Shown: positions 53,354 to 62,204 of the stretch, piece by piece | Layout of the letters: each line of letters starts with the position of its first letter | How positions within the stretch are numbered: the first letter of the stretch is position 1 | NCBI GenBank assembly: GCA_913056235.1 | Contig: CAJXMW010000001.1 | Coordinates: 1,054,001-1,118,000 of the forward strand | Direction: 5' to 3' | Length of the DNA stretch: 64,000 nucleotides | Origin: an uncultured Fodinibius sp. | GTDB taxonomy: Bacteria; Bacteroidota; Rhodothermia; Balneolales; Balneolaceae | Program-made: the position numbers and the translations under genes | Notes under the pieces: model-generated | The model's input: the letters and a program-made list of their open reading frames with translations, nothing else | Databases searched by the model: none | What the model was told of the DNA's origin: nothing

Positions 53354-54868
53354 ATGGACAGAAAAAAATTTATCAAATCTGTAGGCATGACGGGACTAGC
53401 GTCTACTATGGGAATTCGAGGTTTCAGGGATCATACTTCTCAACCTGATTGTAATGGTCCGGAAATTGACGATCGTCTTTATCAAGGTCCTTTCCCTGTA
53501 GAAGTAGTACCGGGATGGGATGTGGTGATGACCACAGTGCCTTCTGATCGTGTTTTGGATAACTTTGGAATGGGACTGGTGACCTATGTTGTGGATGAAG
53601 CAGGCCCGCCATCCGTTGACGGGGAATCCTTATCACAGTCAATTGAAAAGTTAGCCAAGATACCTCTTGGACAAAAACTTTACCTGAGAGTTAATTGGAA
53701 AGATCTGCAGGACAAACCTGGTGAGTTAAATCCATCAAAAGAGTGGCAACTGGCTTTTGAGATGGCTGAGAAATATAACAAAAAGATAGCATTCCGGGTT
53801 ATGCTTAGTAATCCGGAAATACCCGGTATGGCTATTCCCGACTTTGTAGCAGAAAAAGTACCAAAGGTTAAACTGGGGACAACTGATCAGATCGGGTTGA
53901 AAGGAAAGGTACATTATGAGCCACGATACGATCACCCGGCTTTTCAGAAAGCATTTAGAGAATTTAATGAGCTAATGGCTTTGAAATATAACGGGCACCC
54001 CCAAATCGAATATATGGATACTTTTATGTATGGTTTTTGGGGCGAAGGTCATACTTGGCCATTTGAAGGCAATCCTTTTCCTGATTCCGTTGTTGCAGAG
54101 CAAACGTTTACCAAGATGTTTCAACATCAGCTGTCATGTTGGGACCATGTCCCTTTGACCACGAATACACAGCCTGATTTCAGCAATGTGGGCAATGATA
54201 CTATTCTAAGAGAGACACTCAGAACCAATAATTGGCTTCGTTCAGATACCATTTTTATTGAAAACCAGCAGATTGCAGCTCTCAGCAATCGCTCTCCCTG
54301 GATTGGAGCCACACTGGAAGTGGGTATGTCAGATGGAAAACAGCAAAATATTCAGCTGTCTGATGGCCAAACTCATACCGATAATGAGATCCATCATGTT
54401 ATGGATGTCGGAGCTAACTATTATTCACTTTGGAATTGGCAGGCCATAGCCGCTGATAAAATACTCAGATACTATGAAAAGTATCCCGATACCATCGATA
54501 CTATAGCTAGGAAAGTTGGGTACAGGATTCGCCCTTCCTGGGTCTGGAGTTTTGAAAGAAAAGGACATCCTGGCCTAATTTTTGGTCTCGTTAATGATGG
54601 AATATCGGGTATACCGGGTAGTTTGAAATTAACATTAAAGACTGAAAAAGGTGAAGTGTTAGAGAGTGGGTATGTAGATCCGGGCTACCCCAATCCAAGT
54701 GGTGTCAGGCAAGTCAGAATGATGTTGCCCAGAGGTATGAGCTGGAAGGGATTACGACTATATGCCGAGATTAACGTGAAGGGCCAACTGTATCCTGTGG
54801 AGTGGGCTACAAGAGTGGAACCCAACAAAGATGGCAGTTTAACACTAAGTCCTACTCCACATGTATGA
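53354..54868 (+). CDS. Exported protein of glycosidase-like build, family not recognised
   Basis: 504 residues with a Tat-like leader (MDRKKFIKSVGMTGLAS, an RK variant). The middle (about 70-380) reads like a TIM barrel of beta-galactosidase type: GQKLYLRVNWKDLQ, KKIAFRVMLSNPE, YMDTFMYGFWGEGHTWPFEG and IEYMDTFM, with conserved acidic and aromatic residues. The C-terminal 130 residues are a beta-sandwich (HPGLIFGLVNDGISGIPGSLK). Candidate catalytic acids are the Asp of EYMDTF and the Glu of GFWGEGH. It could be a DUF4832-like or GH42-related enzyme; the assignment is open. It starts 12 bases after the cytochrome gene. Confidence 0.65.
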   Translation: MDRKKFIKSVGMTGLASTMGIRGFRDHTSQPDCNGPEIDDRLYQGPFPVEVVPGWDVVMTTVPSDRVLDNFGMGLVTYVVDEAGPPSVDGESLSQSIEKLAKIPLGQKLYLRVNWKDLQDKPGELNPSKEWQLAFEMAEKYNKKIAFRVMLSNPEIPGMAIPDFVAEKVPKVKLGTTDQIGLKGKVHYEPRYDHPAFQKAFREFNELMALKYNGHPQIEYMDTFMYGFWGEGHTWPFEGNPFPDSVVAEQTFTKMFQHQLSCWDHVPLTTNTQPDFSNVGNDTILRETLRTNNWLRSDTIFIENQQIAALSNRSPWIGATLEVGMSDGKQQNIQLSDGQTHTDNEIHHVMDVGANYYSLWNWQAIAADKILRYYEKYPDTIDTIARKVGYRIRPSWVWSFERKGHPGLIFGLVNDGISGIPGSLKLTLKTEKGEVLESGYVDPGYPNPSGVRQVRMMLPRGMSWKGLRLYAEINVKGQLYPVEWATRVEPNKDGSLTLSPTPHV

Positions 54869-54924
54869 AGACATTTCCATATTGCTCATTTTATTTCGAA
54901 TTATTGCAAGTCTAAACTATAGCG

Positions 54925-56235
54925 ATGAAAAATTATCTTCTAGATTTAGTACGTCATAAGCACCGTGAGTCTTCAATCGGGATTTATTCCGTTTGTTCGT
55001 CAAATAGCTATGTCCTTAAAGCTTCTTTATTACAGGCGAAGGAGGATAATAGTTTCCTACTTATCGAACCTACAGTGAATCAGGTTAATCAGTATGGAGG
55101 TTATACTGGACGTACGCCTGCGGATTTTGTTGACTTTATATCACATTTGAGTGACGATGTGGGGTTCCCTGAGGATAAACTGATTCTAGGTGGGGATCAT
55201 CTGGGCCCCAATCCTTGGAAGGGAGAGCCTGCTGCTCAAGCAATGGAGAAATCAAAAGAATTAATTCGTTCCTACGTCGAAGCTGGATTTAAGAAAATTC
55301 ATCTGGATACAAGTATGCCCTGTGCCGATGATGATGTTGATCTAGGTGTGCCCATGAAAGATGAGATTGTAGCTAGCCGTGCAGCGGAATTATGCAAAGT
55401 TGCGGAAGAGACTTACGAAAAAAAAGTATCAGATTCTGTACAACCTGTTTATGTAATAGGAACGGAAGTGCCAATTCCAGGAGGGGCCGAGGGGTCAATA
55501 CATGATATTCAGGTTACGAGTGTTGATTCAGCAAAGGCAACTATTGAAATAACTAAGAGAGCATTTCAGGAAAAGGGACTTGAAGATGCGTGGGATCGTG
55601 TTATTGCTCAAGTTGTACAACCAGGAGTAGAGTTCGGGAATAGTGACATTGTAGAATATGATCCCCAAAAGGCGGTTGACCTTTCTTCTTTTATTAAAAA
55701 CCGTGATACAATGATATTTGAGGCCCATTCAACTGACTATCAGGCTGAAAATAATTTGAGAAAGCTGGTTACGGATGGTTTTGCAATTTTAAAGGTAGGA
55801 CCTTGGCTCACCTTTTCTTTTAGAGAAGCAATTTTTGCCTTATCACTTATCGAAAAGGAATTATTCTCTTCAACACCATCAGTAGAGTTATCAAATTTAC
55901 AAGAGGTATTGGATCAAGTAATGGTCAATAATCCCGAATCATGGAAGGATCATTATGATGGTGACGAAGAAAGGTTGAAATTTTTGCGAAAGTATAGCTA
56001 TAGCGATCGGTCAAGATATTATTGGTCGAATCCCGAAGTAAAACAGGCTGTAAAAAAGTTATTTGAAAATCTTGAAAAGCATGATATTCCTTTGCCTTTG
56101 TTGAGTCAGTTTTTACCGAATCAATATCGAGCAATTAAGCAGAGTGAATTAGAAAATGATCCCCGCCAAATTGTACTTCATAAGATTCAGAGGACAATAG
56201 ATGTATATTCTCATGCAACTAAACAGGCAGTCTAG
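54925..56235 (+). CDS. D-tagatose-bisphosphate aldolase non-catalytic subunit (KbaZ/GatZ/AgaZ)
   Basis: 436 residues. Needed for full activity and stability of the class II tagatose-bisphosphate aldolase. Family hallmarks: IGIYSVCSSNSYVLKASLLQA, LLIEPTVNQVNQYGGYTGRTP, ILGGDHLGPNPWKG, AGFKKIHLDTSMPCADD, VYVIGTEVPIPGGA, MIFEAHSTDYQ and LKVGPWLTFSFREAIFAL. It pairs with the KbaY-type subunit on the opposite strand at 39.0-39.8 kb, so the two halves of one enzyme are 15 kb apart and under different promoters. There is no signal peptide, although its neighbours are exported enzymes. Confidence 0.94.
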   Translation: MKNYLLDLVRHKHRESSIGIYSVCSSNSYVLKASLLQAKEDNSFLLIEPTVNQVNQYGGYTGRTPADFVDFISHLSDDVGFPEDKLILGGDHLGPNPWKGEPAAQAMEKSKELIRSYVEAGFKKIHLDTSMPCADDDVDLGVPMKDEIVASRAAELCKVAEETYEKKVSDSVQPVYVIGTEVPIPGGAEGSIHDIQVTSVDSAKATIEITKRAFQEKGLEDAWDRVIAQVVQPGVEFGNSDIVEYDPQKAVDLSSFIKNRDTMIFEAHSTDYQAENNLRKLVTDGFAILKVGPWLTFSFREAIFALSLIEKELFSSTPSVELSNLQEVLDQVMVNNPESWKDHYDGDEERLKFLRKYSYSDRSRYYWSNPEVKQAVKKLFENLEKHDIPLPLLSQFLPNQYRAIKQSELENDPRQIVLHKIQRTIDVYSHATKQAV

Positions 56236-56314
56236 TCAGTAATTTGGGACGAAAGGAGCAAAATTTTGAGCTTAATGTTTTATCACAGAATAATCTGGCA
56301 AAAATATAGAGGTT

Positions 56315-57649
56315 ATGGATAAAGAAATTAACCGAAAAGATTTTCTCAAAACATCTGCATTAACAGGATTGGGACTTTCTATAGCACCTTATTCGGTGTT
56401 AACTGGAAGTGATGACCGGACGGTTACGTTGGGATTTTTGGGAGTGGGTTCTCGAGGTACTAGCCATTTGGAAGGTATGCTGAATAGGGATGATGTTGTA
56501 GTAAAAGCTATTTTAGACCCTAAGACGGAAAATCTAAAACGAGCACTGGATATTGTAGAAAAGGCTGGACAAGATCGACCAGATGCATATTCAAGTGAGG
56601 AGGACTATATCAAGCTTTGCCAACGAGAAGATCTTGATGGCGTTATTATTTCGTCTCCGTGGGTATACCATAAGAGGCAAGCAGTAGCCGCTATGGAGAA
56701 TGGGAAGTATGCGGGGGTAGAAGTCCCGGCAGCTCTAACTGTAGAGGATTGCTGGGAACTAGTAGAAACCTCAGAACGCACGGGGATGCCTTGTATGATG
56801 CTGGAAAATGTTTGCTATAGACGTGATGTAATGGCGGTGTTGAACATGGTCCGCGATGGTATCTTTGGCGAAATGATACATGCAAGGTGCGGTTATCAGC
56901 ATTCGCTCACGCCATATTTGTTTAATGATGATCTCGAATTTGGTTCTGGTACAGGTAGTGTTTCTAGTTGGAGAACTGAACACTACATCAAGAGAAATGG
57001 GGATCACTATCCCACACACGGTGTTGGACCTGTAGCACATTGGTTGGATATAAACCGGGGAAACCGATTCGTAAAGTTAACTTCTAATGCTACGAAAGCA
57101 GAAGGACTGGAGAATCATATTGAGCATTATGGTGGGCAGAATCATCCAAACGAGGAGATAGACTGGAAGACAGGAGATATCGTAACGACGACTATCACAA
57201 CAGCTAATGACGAAACTATTTTAATAACGTTTGATACTACATTGCCTCGACCCTATTCATTGGGTTTCAGAGCACAGGGTACGAATGGACTTTGGCAGAT
57301 GGAAAGAGATGCTGTTCATGTTCGTGGGAGAAGTAATCAACATGAGTGGGAAGACTTTCAGAAATATCGTAAAGAGTTTGACGCTGAACTATGGAAGCGC
57401 CATGAGCATGAAGCAGAGGGGGCTGGACATGGGGGAATGGACTATTTTGTCAGAAATGCTTTCGTCGAATCAATCAAGAATAAAATGCCAACTCCACAAG
57501 ATGTATATGATGCTGCAACATGGAGTGTGATAGCTCCTTTATCAGAGGAATCAATTGCCAAAGGCGGTACACCAGTTGATTTTCCTGATTTTACGAGTGG
57601 TAAGTGGATGGAGAATGAACAGATATTCGATCCCAACGGAAAATTTTAA
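56315..57649 (+). CDS. GH109-type alpha-N-acetylgalactosaminidase (Gfo/Idh/MocA fold)
   Basis: 444 residues with a Tat-type leader (NRKDFLKTSALTG, RK variant). GH109 enzymes cleave terminal alpha-GalNAc through a transient NAD-dependent oxidation. NAD site: FLGVGSRGTSHLEGM (41-55). Family signatures: VIISSPWVYHKRQAVAAM, KYAGVEVPAALTVEDCWELV, PCMMLENVCYRRDVMAVLNM, GDHYPTHGVGPVAHWLDINR (catalytic His/Tyr region) and LPRPYSLGFRAQGTNGLW. These stretches match what I know of the founding alpha-N-acetylgalactosaminidase. This gene is the strongest evidence that the locus targets alpha-GalNAc glycans. Confidence 0.92.
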   Translation: MDKEINRKDFLKTSALTGLGLSIAPYSVLTGSDDRTVTLGFLGVGSRGTSHLEGMLNRDDVVVKAILDPKTENLKRALDIVEKAGQDRPDAYSSEEDYIKLCQREDLDGVIISSPWVYHKRQAVAAMENGKYAGVEVPAALTVEDCWELVETSERTGMPCMMLENVCYRRDVMAVLNMVRDGIFGEMIHARCGYQHSLTPYLFNDDLEFGSGTGSVSSWRTEHYIKRNGDHYPTHGVGPVAHWLDINRGNRFVKLTSNATKAEGLENHIEHYGGQNHPNEEIDWKTGDIVTTTITTANDETILITFDTTLPRPYSLGFRAQGTNGLWQMERDAVHVRGRSNQHEWEDFQKYRKEFDAELWKRHEHEAEGAGHGGMDYFVRNAFVESIKNKMPTPQDVYDAATWSVIAPLSEESIAKGGTPVDFPDFTSGKWMENEQIFDPNGKF

Positions 57650-57669
57650 ATTCAAGGTTATTTAGATTA

Positions 57670-59265
57670 GTGATTAGAACAATTGTAAGAGTGTTTCTTA
57701 TTTGTCTGATTCTCAGTGGCTCTTTTGTAGGGGTTCAAGCTCAGGATACCCTCACATTAGAAATAGAAAAGGATGAATATTGGTGGGGAGGTGTAAGTTC
57801 AGATAGTCATTTAATGCCATATTCCTCTTCTACCTCACTTGAACGCGATTTGTTGGGAAATAACTATGGAAATCAAGCGCAACCTCTGCTGGTATCTAAT
57901 CATGGTAGGTATATTTGGTCGGAAAAACCTATAGCTTACCGTTTCGATGAAGGGTCTATTATGGTTACAAGTAAGTATGGGGAAATAAAGGCTGGTCAGC
58001 AGAAATCTAGTCTTCGAAAGGCGTTTCAGTATAGTATAAGACATTTTTTCCCGCCCCAGGGTCAGTCGCCCGAAGAACTTATGTTTACTGCCCCACAATA
58101 CAATACGTGGATTGAGTTAATGTATGATCAAAACCAGAAGGACGTCTTGGAATATGCCCGTAGTATTATTGATCAGGGATACCCACCCGGCGTAATTATG
58201 ATTGATGATAATTGGCAGGAAGATTATGGTGTTTGGGAGTTTTCTAAAGAGCGCTTTCCGAACCCTCAAAAAATGATGGATGAACTCCACAGCATGGGTT
58301 TTAAAGTGATGTTGTGGGTAGTTCCATTGGTTAGTCCAGACTCTCGGGTCTATCGCAATTTAGCTGAAAAAGATATGTTGCTGAAAAATAAAGATAAGGA
58401 ACCGGCAATGATTCGATGGTGGAATGGCGTCAGTGCTTCTTTAGACCTGAGTAACCCCGATACCCGGTCATGGTTTAAAAATAAGCTTGATTATCTAGTT
58501 GATGAATATGGGGTTGATGGATTTAAATTTGATGGTGGAGATACCCACCATTACCAAGGCAAATTAATATCCCATAAACCTTCACTCCCTAATGACCACA
58601 CTCGCTTTTTTGCAGAAATCGGGTTGGATTATCCGTTAAATGAATATCGTGCGTCATGGAAGATGGGTGGGTATCCATTAGCACAACGCTTGAGAGATAA
58701 AAGTCATAGTTGGGAAGATATGAGGAAGTTAATTCCTGGTATTATAGCTCAGGGTCTGATGGGATACGCATTTACCTGTCCTGATATGATTGGAGGTGGA
58801 GAATTTACTTCTTTCCTAGATGAGTCAAAAATTGATGAAGAACTAATTGTCCGTTCGGCTCAAGTACATGCTCTGATGCCCATGATGCAATTTTCGGTTG
58901 CTCCCTGGAGAGTTTTATCCAAAGAGAATCAACAGCGGGTAAAACGAATGGCGACCCTTCATGCCCAAATGGGGGATACCATTTTAGCATTGGCAGAGAA
59001 GTCTGCACAAACTGGTGAGCCTATTGTGCGTCCAATGGCTTATACCTATCCCAATCAAGGTTATGCTACAATTAACGATCAATTTATGTTAGGCTCACAG
59101 ATAATGGTTGCTCCTGTAGTTCGAAAGGGACAACGAGAAAGAACAATCGTCATTCCCCAAGGTACTTGGGAAGCAGAAAATGGGAATACATATCATGGAC
59201 CGACCACAGTTAAAATCGATGTACCTTTAGGACGATTACCTTTGTTTAAAAAAGTAGAGTCTTAA
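57670..59265 (+). CDS. GH31-family alpha-glycosidase (MYORG/alpha-galactosidase-like)
   Basis: 531 residues from GTG 57670, which starts a signal peptide (cleavage near VQAQD). The GH31 barrel has GVIMIDDNWQEDYG, FKVMLWVVPLVSPDS, the nucleophile motif YGVDGFKFDGGD (Asp288) and the later SHSWEDMRKLIPG with the likely acid/base Asp just before it. It is shorter than classic alpha-glucosidases and resembles the MYORG-like branch. GH31 also contains alpha-galactosidases and alpha-N-acetylgalactosaminidases, which fits the locus. It is the last enzyme of the plus arm, 20 bases after GH109. Confidence 0.88.
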   Translation: MIRTIVRVFLICLILSGSFVGVQAQDTLTLEIEKDEYWWGGVSSDSHLMPYSSSTSLERDLLGNNYGNQAQPLLVSNHGRYIWSEKPIAYRFDEGSIMVTSKYGEIKAGQQKSSLRKAFQYSIRHFFPPQGQSPEELMFTAPQYNTWIELMYDQNQKDVLEYARSIIDQGYPPGVIMIDDNWQEDYGVWEFSKERFPNPQKMMDELHSMGFKVMLWVVPLVSPDSRVYRNLAEKDMLLKNKDKEPAMIRWWNGVSASLDLSNPDTRSWFKNKLDYLVDEYGVDGFKFDGGDTHHYQGKLISHKPSLPNDHTRFFAEIGLDYPLNEYRASWKMGGYPLAQRLRDKSHSWEDMRKLIPGIIAQGLMGYAFTCPDMIGGGEFTSFLDESKIDEELIVRSAQVHALMPMMQFSVAPWRVLSKENQQRVKRMATLHAQMGDTILALAEKSAQTGEPIVRPMAYTYPNQGYATINDQFMLGSQIMVAPVVRKGQRERTIVIPQGTWEAENGNTYHGPTTVKIDVPLGRLPLFKKVES

Positions 59266-59658
59266 ACTTAGGCACCTAGGTGAACTAATTAGGATCGATA
59301 GATCTACCTTTCAGAGAAATATATTGGGAAGGAGCATAGGCTTGTTCTTCCTGAAAAATAACGGGGGTATGAAGGTGGAGATGACCACTTAGGGTGGGCG
59401 TACTGTCAGTTGGTTGCTATTCATTGTTGGGTTTTGGGTAGTCGTAGGCTTCCCTGAAAGTTGACCGTTTGAAAAAAGAGAAAATTCACTACTTCCAATG
59501 AAGAAACTAACTGAATAAATATTCCGGAAAAATTTTAAGAAATAGTGCGTAACACCGATAACTAAATATGGGTTAGTTGCCAGGGTTATTAAATGATTTT
59601 TAAAAAAATGAGATCAGAGACGTTATAATATAGGCACTGAAAAATACTGGGACTTGTT
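59266..59658. other. Gene-free gap with a possible degraded coding remnant on the minus strand
   Basis: No intact gene and no clear terminator. On the minus strand, a frame ending at 59285 gives TFREAYDYPKPNNE, an in-frame stop, then STPTLSGHLHLHTP and ISLKGRSIDPN. This looks like the decayed tail of a protein, family unknown. The last 150 bases are AT-rich and lead into the histidine kinase start. Confidence 0.3.
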
Positions 59659-61659
59659 GTGAGTAAAATAAATAATATTCTTCGTATAAAAGAGCACCTT
59701 CCTGAAAGAAAAAGTGGTATAGAACTAGAGATATCAAGAAGCAGGAATCGATTTGAGCGACTATTGCAGGCCGCTTCGGATGGTATTTTAATTATTGGAG
59801 AGGATGGAATTATCCAACATCTAAACTCTCAACTCACCGAAATAGTGGGGTATAAGAAGAAGGAACTGTTAGGCCAACCGGTCGAATATTTAATACCTGA
59901 ATCTCAAAAAAAAGACCTCGTTAAATTACGTAAGCAGTATCAACAAAATTCCCATAAGCGTTCTATGAGATGCGGTTTAGAATTATATGCTAAACATAAA
60001 AACGGATCTCGGGTTCCTGTTGATATTAAGCTGGAGCCTCTTGATGAAGGGATGGAACGGAATACCATTGCGATTATCCGCGACGTTAGCAAGTTCAAGG
60101 AGATGCAAAAAAGGGTAGAAAGGGAGGAAGGTTTTATAAAGCTGCTTAATAAGTTAACGACGATAGCCAATCAAAATATAAACTTAACCCAGACATTGGA
60201 CGAAAGTGTCCGGGTCATCTGCGAATATATGTGTTGGGATGTCGGTCACGTCTATTGTTTAGCTGATGATGAATCCCAGGAATTTTATCCGACTGATATT
60301 TGGTACATCGAAAATGAAGATAAATTCCAATCCTTTAAAAGGATGATGATGGAAACATCTTTTAACCCTGGAATGGGAATGGTCGGAGAAGTTATTGACT
60401 CGGGCGAACCACAATGGTACGCAAATGCCCATGAGAATCCAGGTTTTGTGCACCGAATGCCTGATATTGACTTAAATATTCGGGCCTGTTTTGGATTGCC
60501 GATATTAATTCGAGATAAGGTTGTAGGGGTGCTTGAGTTTTTTTCAGATCAAATAGTTTCCCAGGGTTCTGTACTGCTTAAGAAAATGGAAACTATTGGT
60601 CACCAGCTGGGCAGAGTTATAGAACGAGAAAGATCAGAAAGCTTGATGAAGAAAAATACTAAGTTCTTTCAACAGCTTTTTGAACATGTACCCGTTGGAA
60701 TCGTTGTTTTAGATGAGGAAAAAAAAGTAATTGATGTCAACAATATTTTTACAAGCATTTTTGGATATGTTTCTGAAGAATTAGTTGGTAATAAGATTGA
60801 TGACTTACTTGTATCAGAAGAATTTAAGGATAATGCCAAAGATTTAAGTCGTCAAGCATTCAATGGAGAATTAGTTAGCAAAGAAACTATTCGAAAGCAT
60901 AAAGATGGGACCGAAGTACCGGTCATAATCCATACTGTTCCAGTTATAGTTGATGATGAAATAGAAGCCGTTTTTGAAATGTATATTAACCTCTTAAAAG
61001 TAAAAGAGGCAGAAGATCAGCTTAGAAATTCTATAGAAGAAAAGAAATTTTTATTACAGGAAATCCATCATCGAGTTAAAAATAATCTAGCGCTTATTAC
61101 GAGCTTATTGGAACTACAAATCCATCAGGCAGAAAATGAAATAGCTATCAAGCAACTTAAAGATAGCCGATCACGAATTTATAGCATGGCGATGGTACAC
61201 GAACACTTGTATCAAATGGACTCATTTTCCTATTTAGAGCTGGATGTTTATTTGGAGAATCTTGTTAATAAGATAAACACAACATTTGAAGAGTCTGACA
61301 CGCAGATTGATATAGATTTTAAAACTGAATCAGTCAAGTTAAGTCTTGATAAGGCTATTTACTGTGGGCAACTTATTAATGAAATAGTTACGAATGCTAT
61401 AAAGCATGCTTTTCCACATACCAAGAAAGGACATATCTCTATTTCATTAATTCACGAAAATGAAACGATTGTCTTGGAAATTAGTGATAATGGACTGGGT
61501 ATTTCGCAAAAAATATTAAACGGGGAACAATCATCCCTTGGTCTTAAATTGATAAATACATTAACAAAACAGCTGCAGGGTGAAATTGAGGTTGATGGCG
61601 AAAATGGTACCACCTATAGGGTTCATTTTCCAGCAGAAGAAAATATTAATCATGGTTAA
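59659..61659 (+). CDS. Cytoplasmic PAS-GAF-PAS sensor histidine kinase (HisKA_2 type)
   Basis: 666 residues from GTG 59659, no membrane helix. PAS 1 about 30-148 (AASDGILIIGEDGIIQHLN, then HKNGSRVPVDIKLEPL). GAF about 165-325 (GMVGEVIDSGEPQWYANA, RACFGLPILIRDKVVGVLEF). PAS 2 about 335-448. The transmitter is of the HisKA_2/HWE-like class: LLQEIHHRVKNNLALITSLLELQ with the phospho-acceptor at His470 or 471, followed by HATPase motifs LINEIVTNAIKHAF and ISDNGLGIS. No response regulator is adjacent. Its A+T-rich sequence groups it with the island. Confidence 0.92.
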   Translation: MSKINNILRIKEHLPERKSGIELEISRSRNRFERLLQAASDGILIIGEDGIIQHLNSQLTEIVGYKKKELLGQPVEYLIPESQKKDLVKLRKQYQQNSHKRSMRCGLELYAKHKNGSRVPVDIKLEPLDEGMERNTIAIIRDVSKFKEMQKRVEREEGFIKLLNKLTTIANQNINLTQTLDESVRVICEYMCWDVGHVYCLADDESQEFYPTDIWYIENEDKFQSFKRMMMETSFNPGMGMVGEVIDSGEPQWYANAHENPGFVHRMPDIDLNIRACFGLPILIRDKVVGVLEFFSDQIVSQGSVLLKKMETIGHQLGRVIERERSESLMKKNTKFFQQLFEHVPVGIVVLDEEKKVIDVNNIFTSIFGYVSEELVGNKIDDLLVSEEFKDNAKDLSRQAFNGELVSKETIRKHKDGTEVPVIIHTVPVIVDDEIEAVFEMYINLLKVKEAEDQLRNSIEEKKFLLQEIHHRVKNNLALITSLLELQIHQAENEIAIKQLKDSRSRIYSMAMVHEHLYQMDSFSYLELDVYLENLVNKINTTFEESDTQIDIDFKTESVKLSLDKAIYCGQLINEIVTNAIKHAFPHTKKGHISISLIHENETIVLEISDNGLGISQKILNGEQSSLGLKLINTLTKQLQGEIEVDGENGTTYRVHFPAEENINHG

Positions 61660-62029
61660 TATCAGATAAAGTGAACAATAATATGAAGTAGTTACGATGA
61701 AATCTTACAGTTTATTTAGATTAGAGTTTCCAAAACCTAACTACTAAACCCAGAATCACCATGATTACTCAAGACAAAATAATCTAAACTTAGGATTATT
61801 AAAGTTAGCCAATCATTTAACTGATGTCTCCAAGGACTCCCGGCGATGGCTATTCCCCTGAAGTTATTACCGGATGAAAGAGTTGTACGAGACCAGTGGG
61901 AAGCTTACACCGCCTCTCCAGGACTCTCCCCGCGCAAGCCCAACAAAAAAACCAGGTAGAGAAGGTCAGGTTGTTGACATGGCGTTTGAGTGTCCGGCTT
62001 ATAGTCAGCAGCGAGTTGTGTTGCTGTCA
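61660..62029. other. Gene-free DNA left of the IS256 remnant
   Basis: No gene recognised. The part from about 61820 may continue the degraded IS256 transposase on the minus strand, but frames are too broken to follow. The first 150 bases after the kinase stop are AT-rich without a clear terminator. Confidence 0.4.
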
Positions 62030-62177
62030 TCCAAGTAGAGCATCCATCTCAGCCTCAATGAAGTTTTTGAGCATCGGAGTGAATGCTGCATCCTTGCCGA
62101 ACAATGACTCACCTGATTTAAGATTTAAGCTGAGCCAACGCTTTTTCTTGGAGTTGATCGAGTTCTTTTTGTTTCAT
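62030..62177 (-). pseudogene. IS256-family transposase, N-terminal fragment
   Basis: Minus-strand ATG at 62177 gives MKQKELDQLQEKALAQLK, then, after a stop or frame change, SLFGKDAAFTPMLKNFIEAE followed by MDALLG. This matches the conserved N-terminus of IS256-family (mutator) transposases. The rest of the protein is lost or unreadable. Confidence 0.7.
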
Positions 62178-62204
62178 GATTTACGAAACTTACAAAGTTA
62201 GATT

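Noticed and set aside
61896-62201. Plus-strand frame of 101 codons
   Set aside because: It is antisense to the IS256 N-terminal fragment and has no protein-like pattern.
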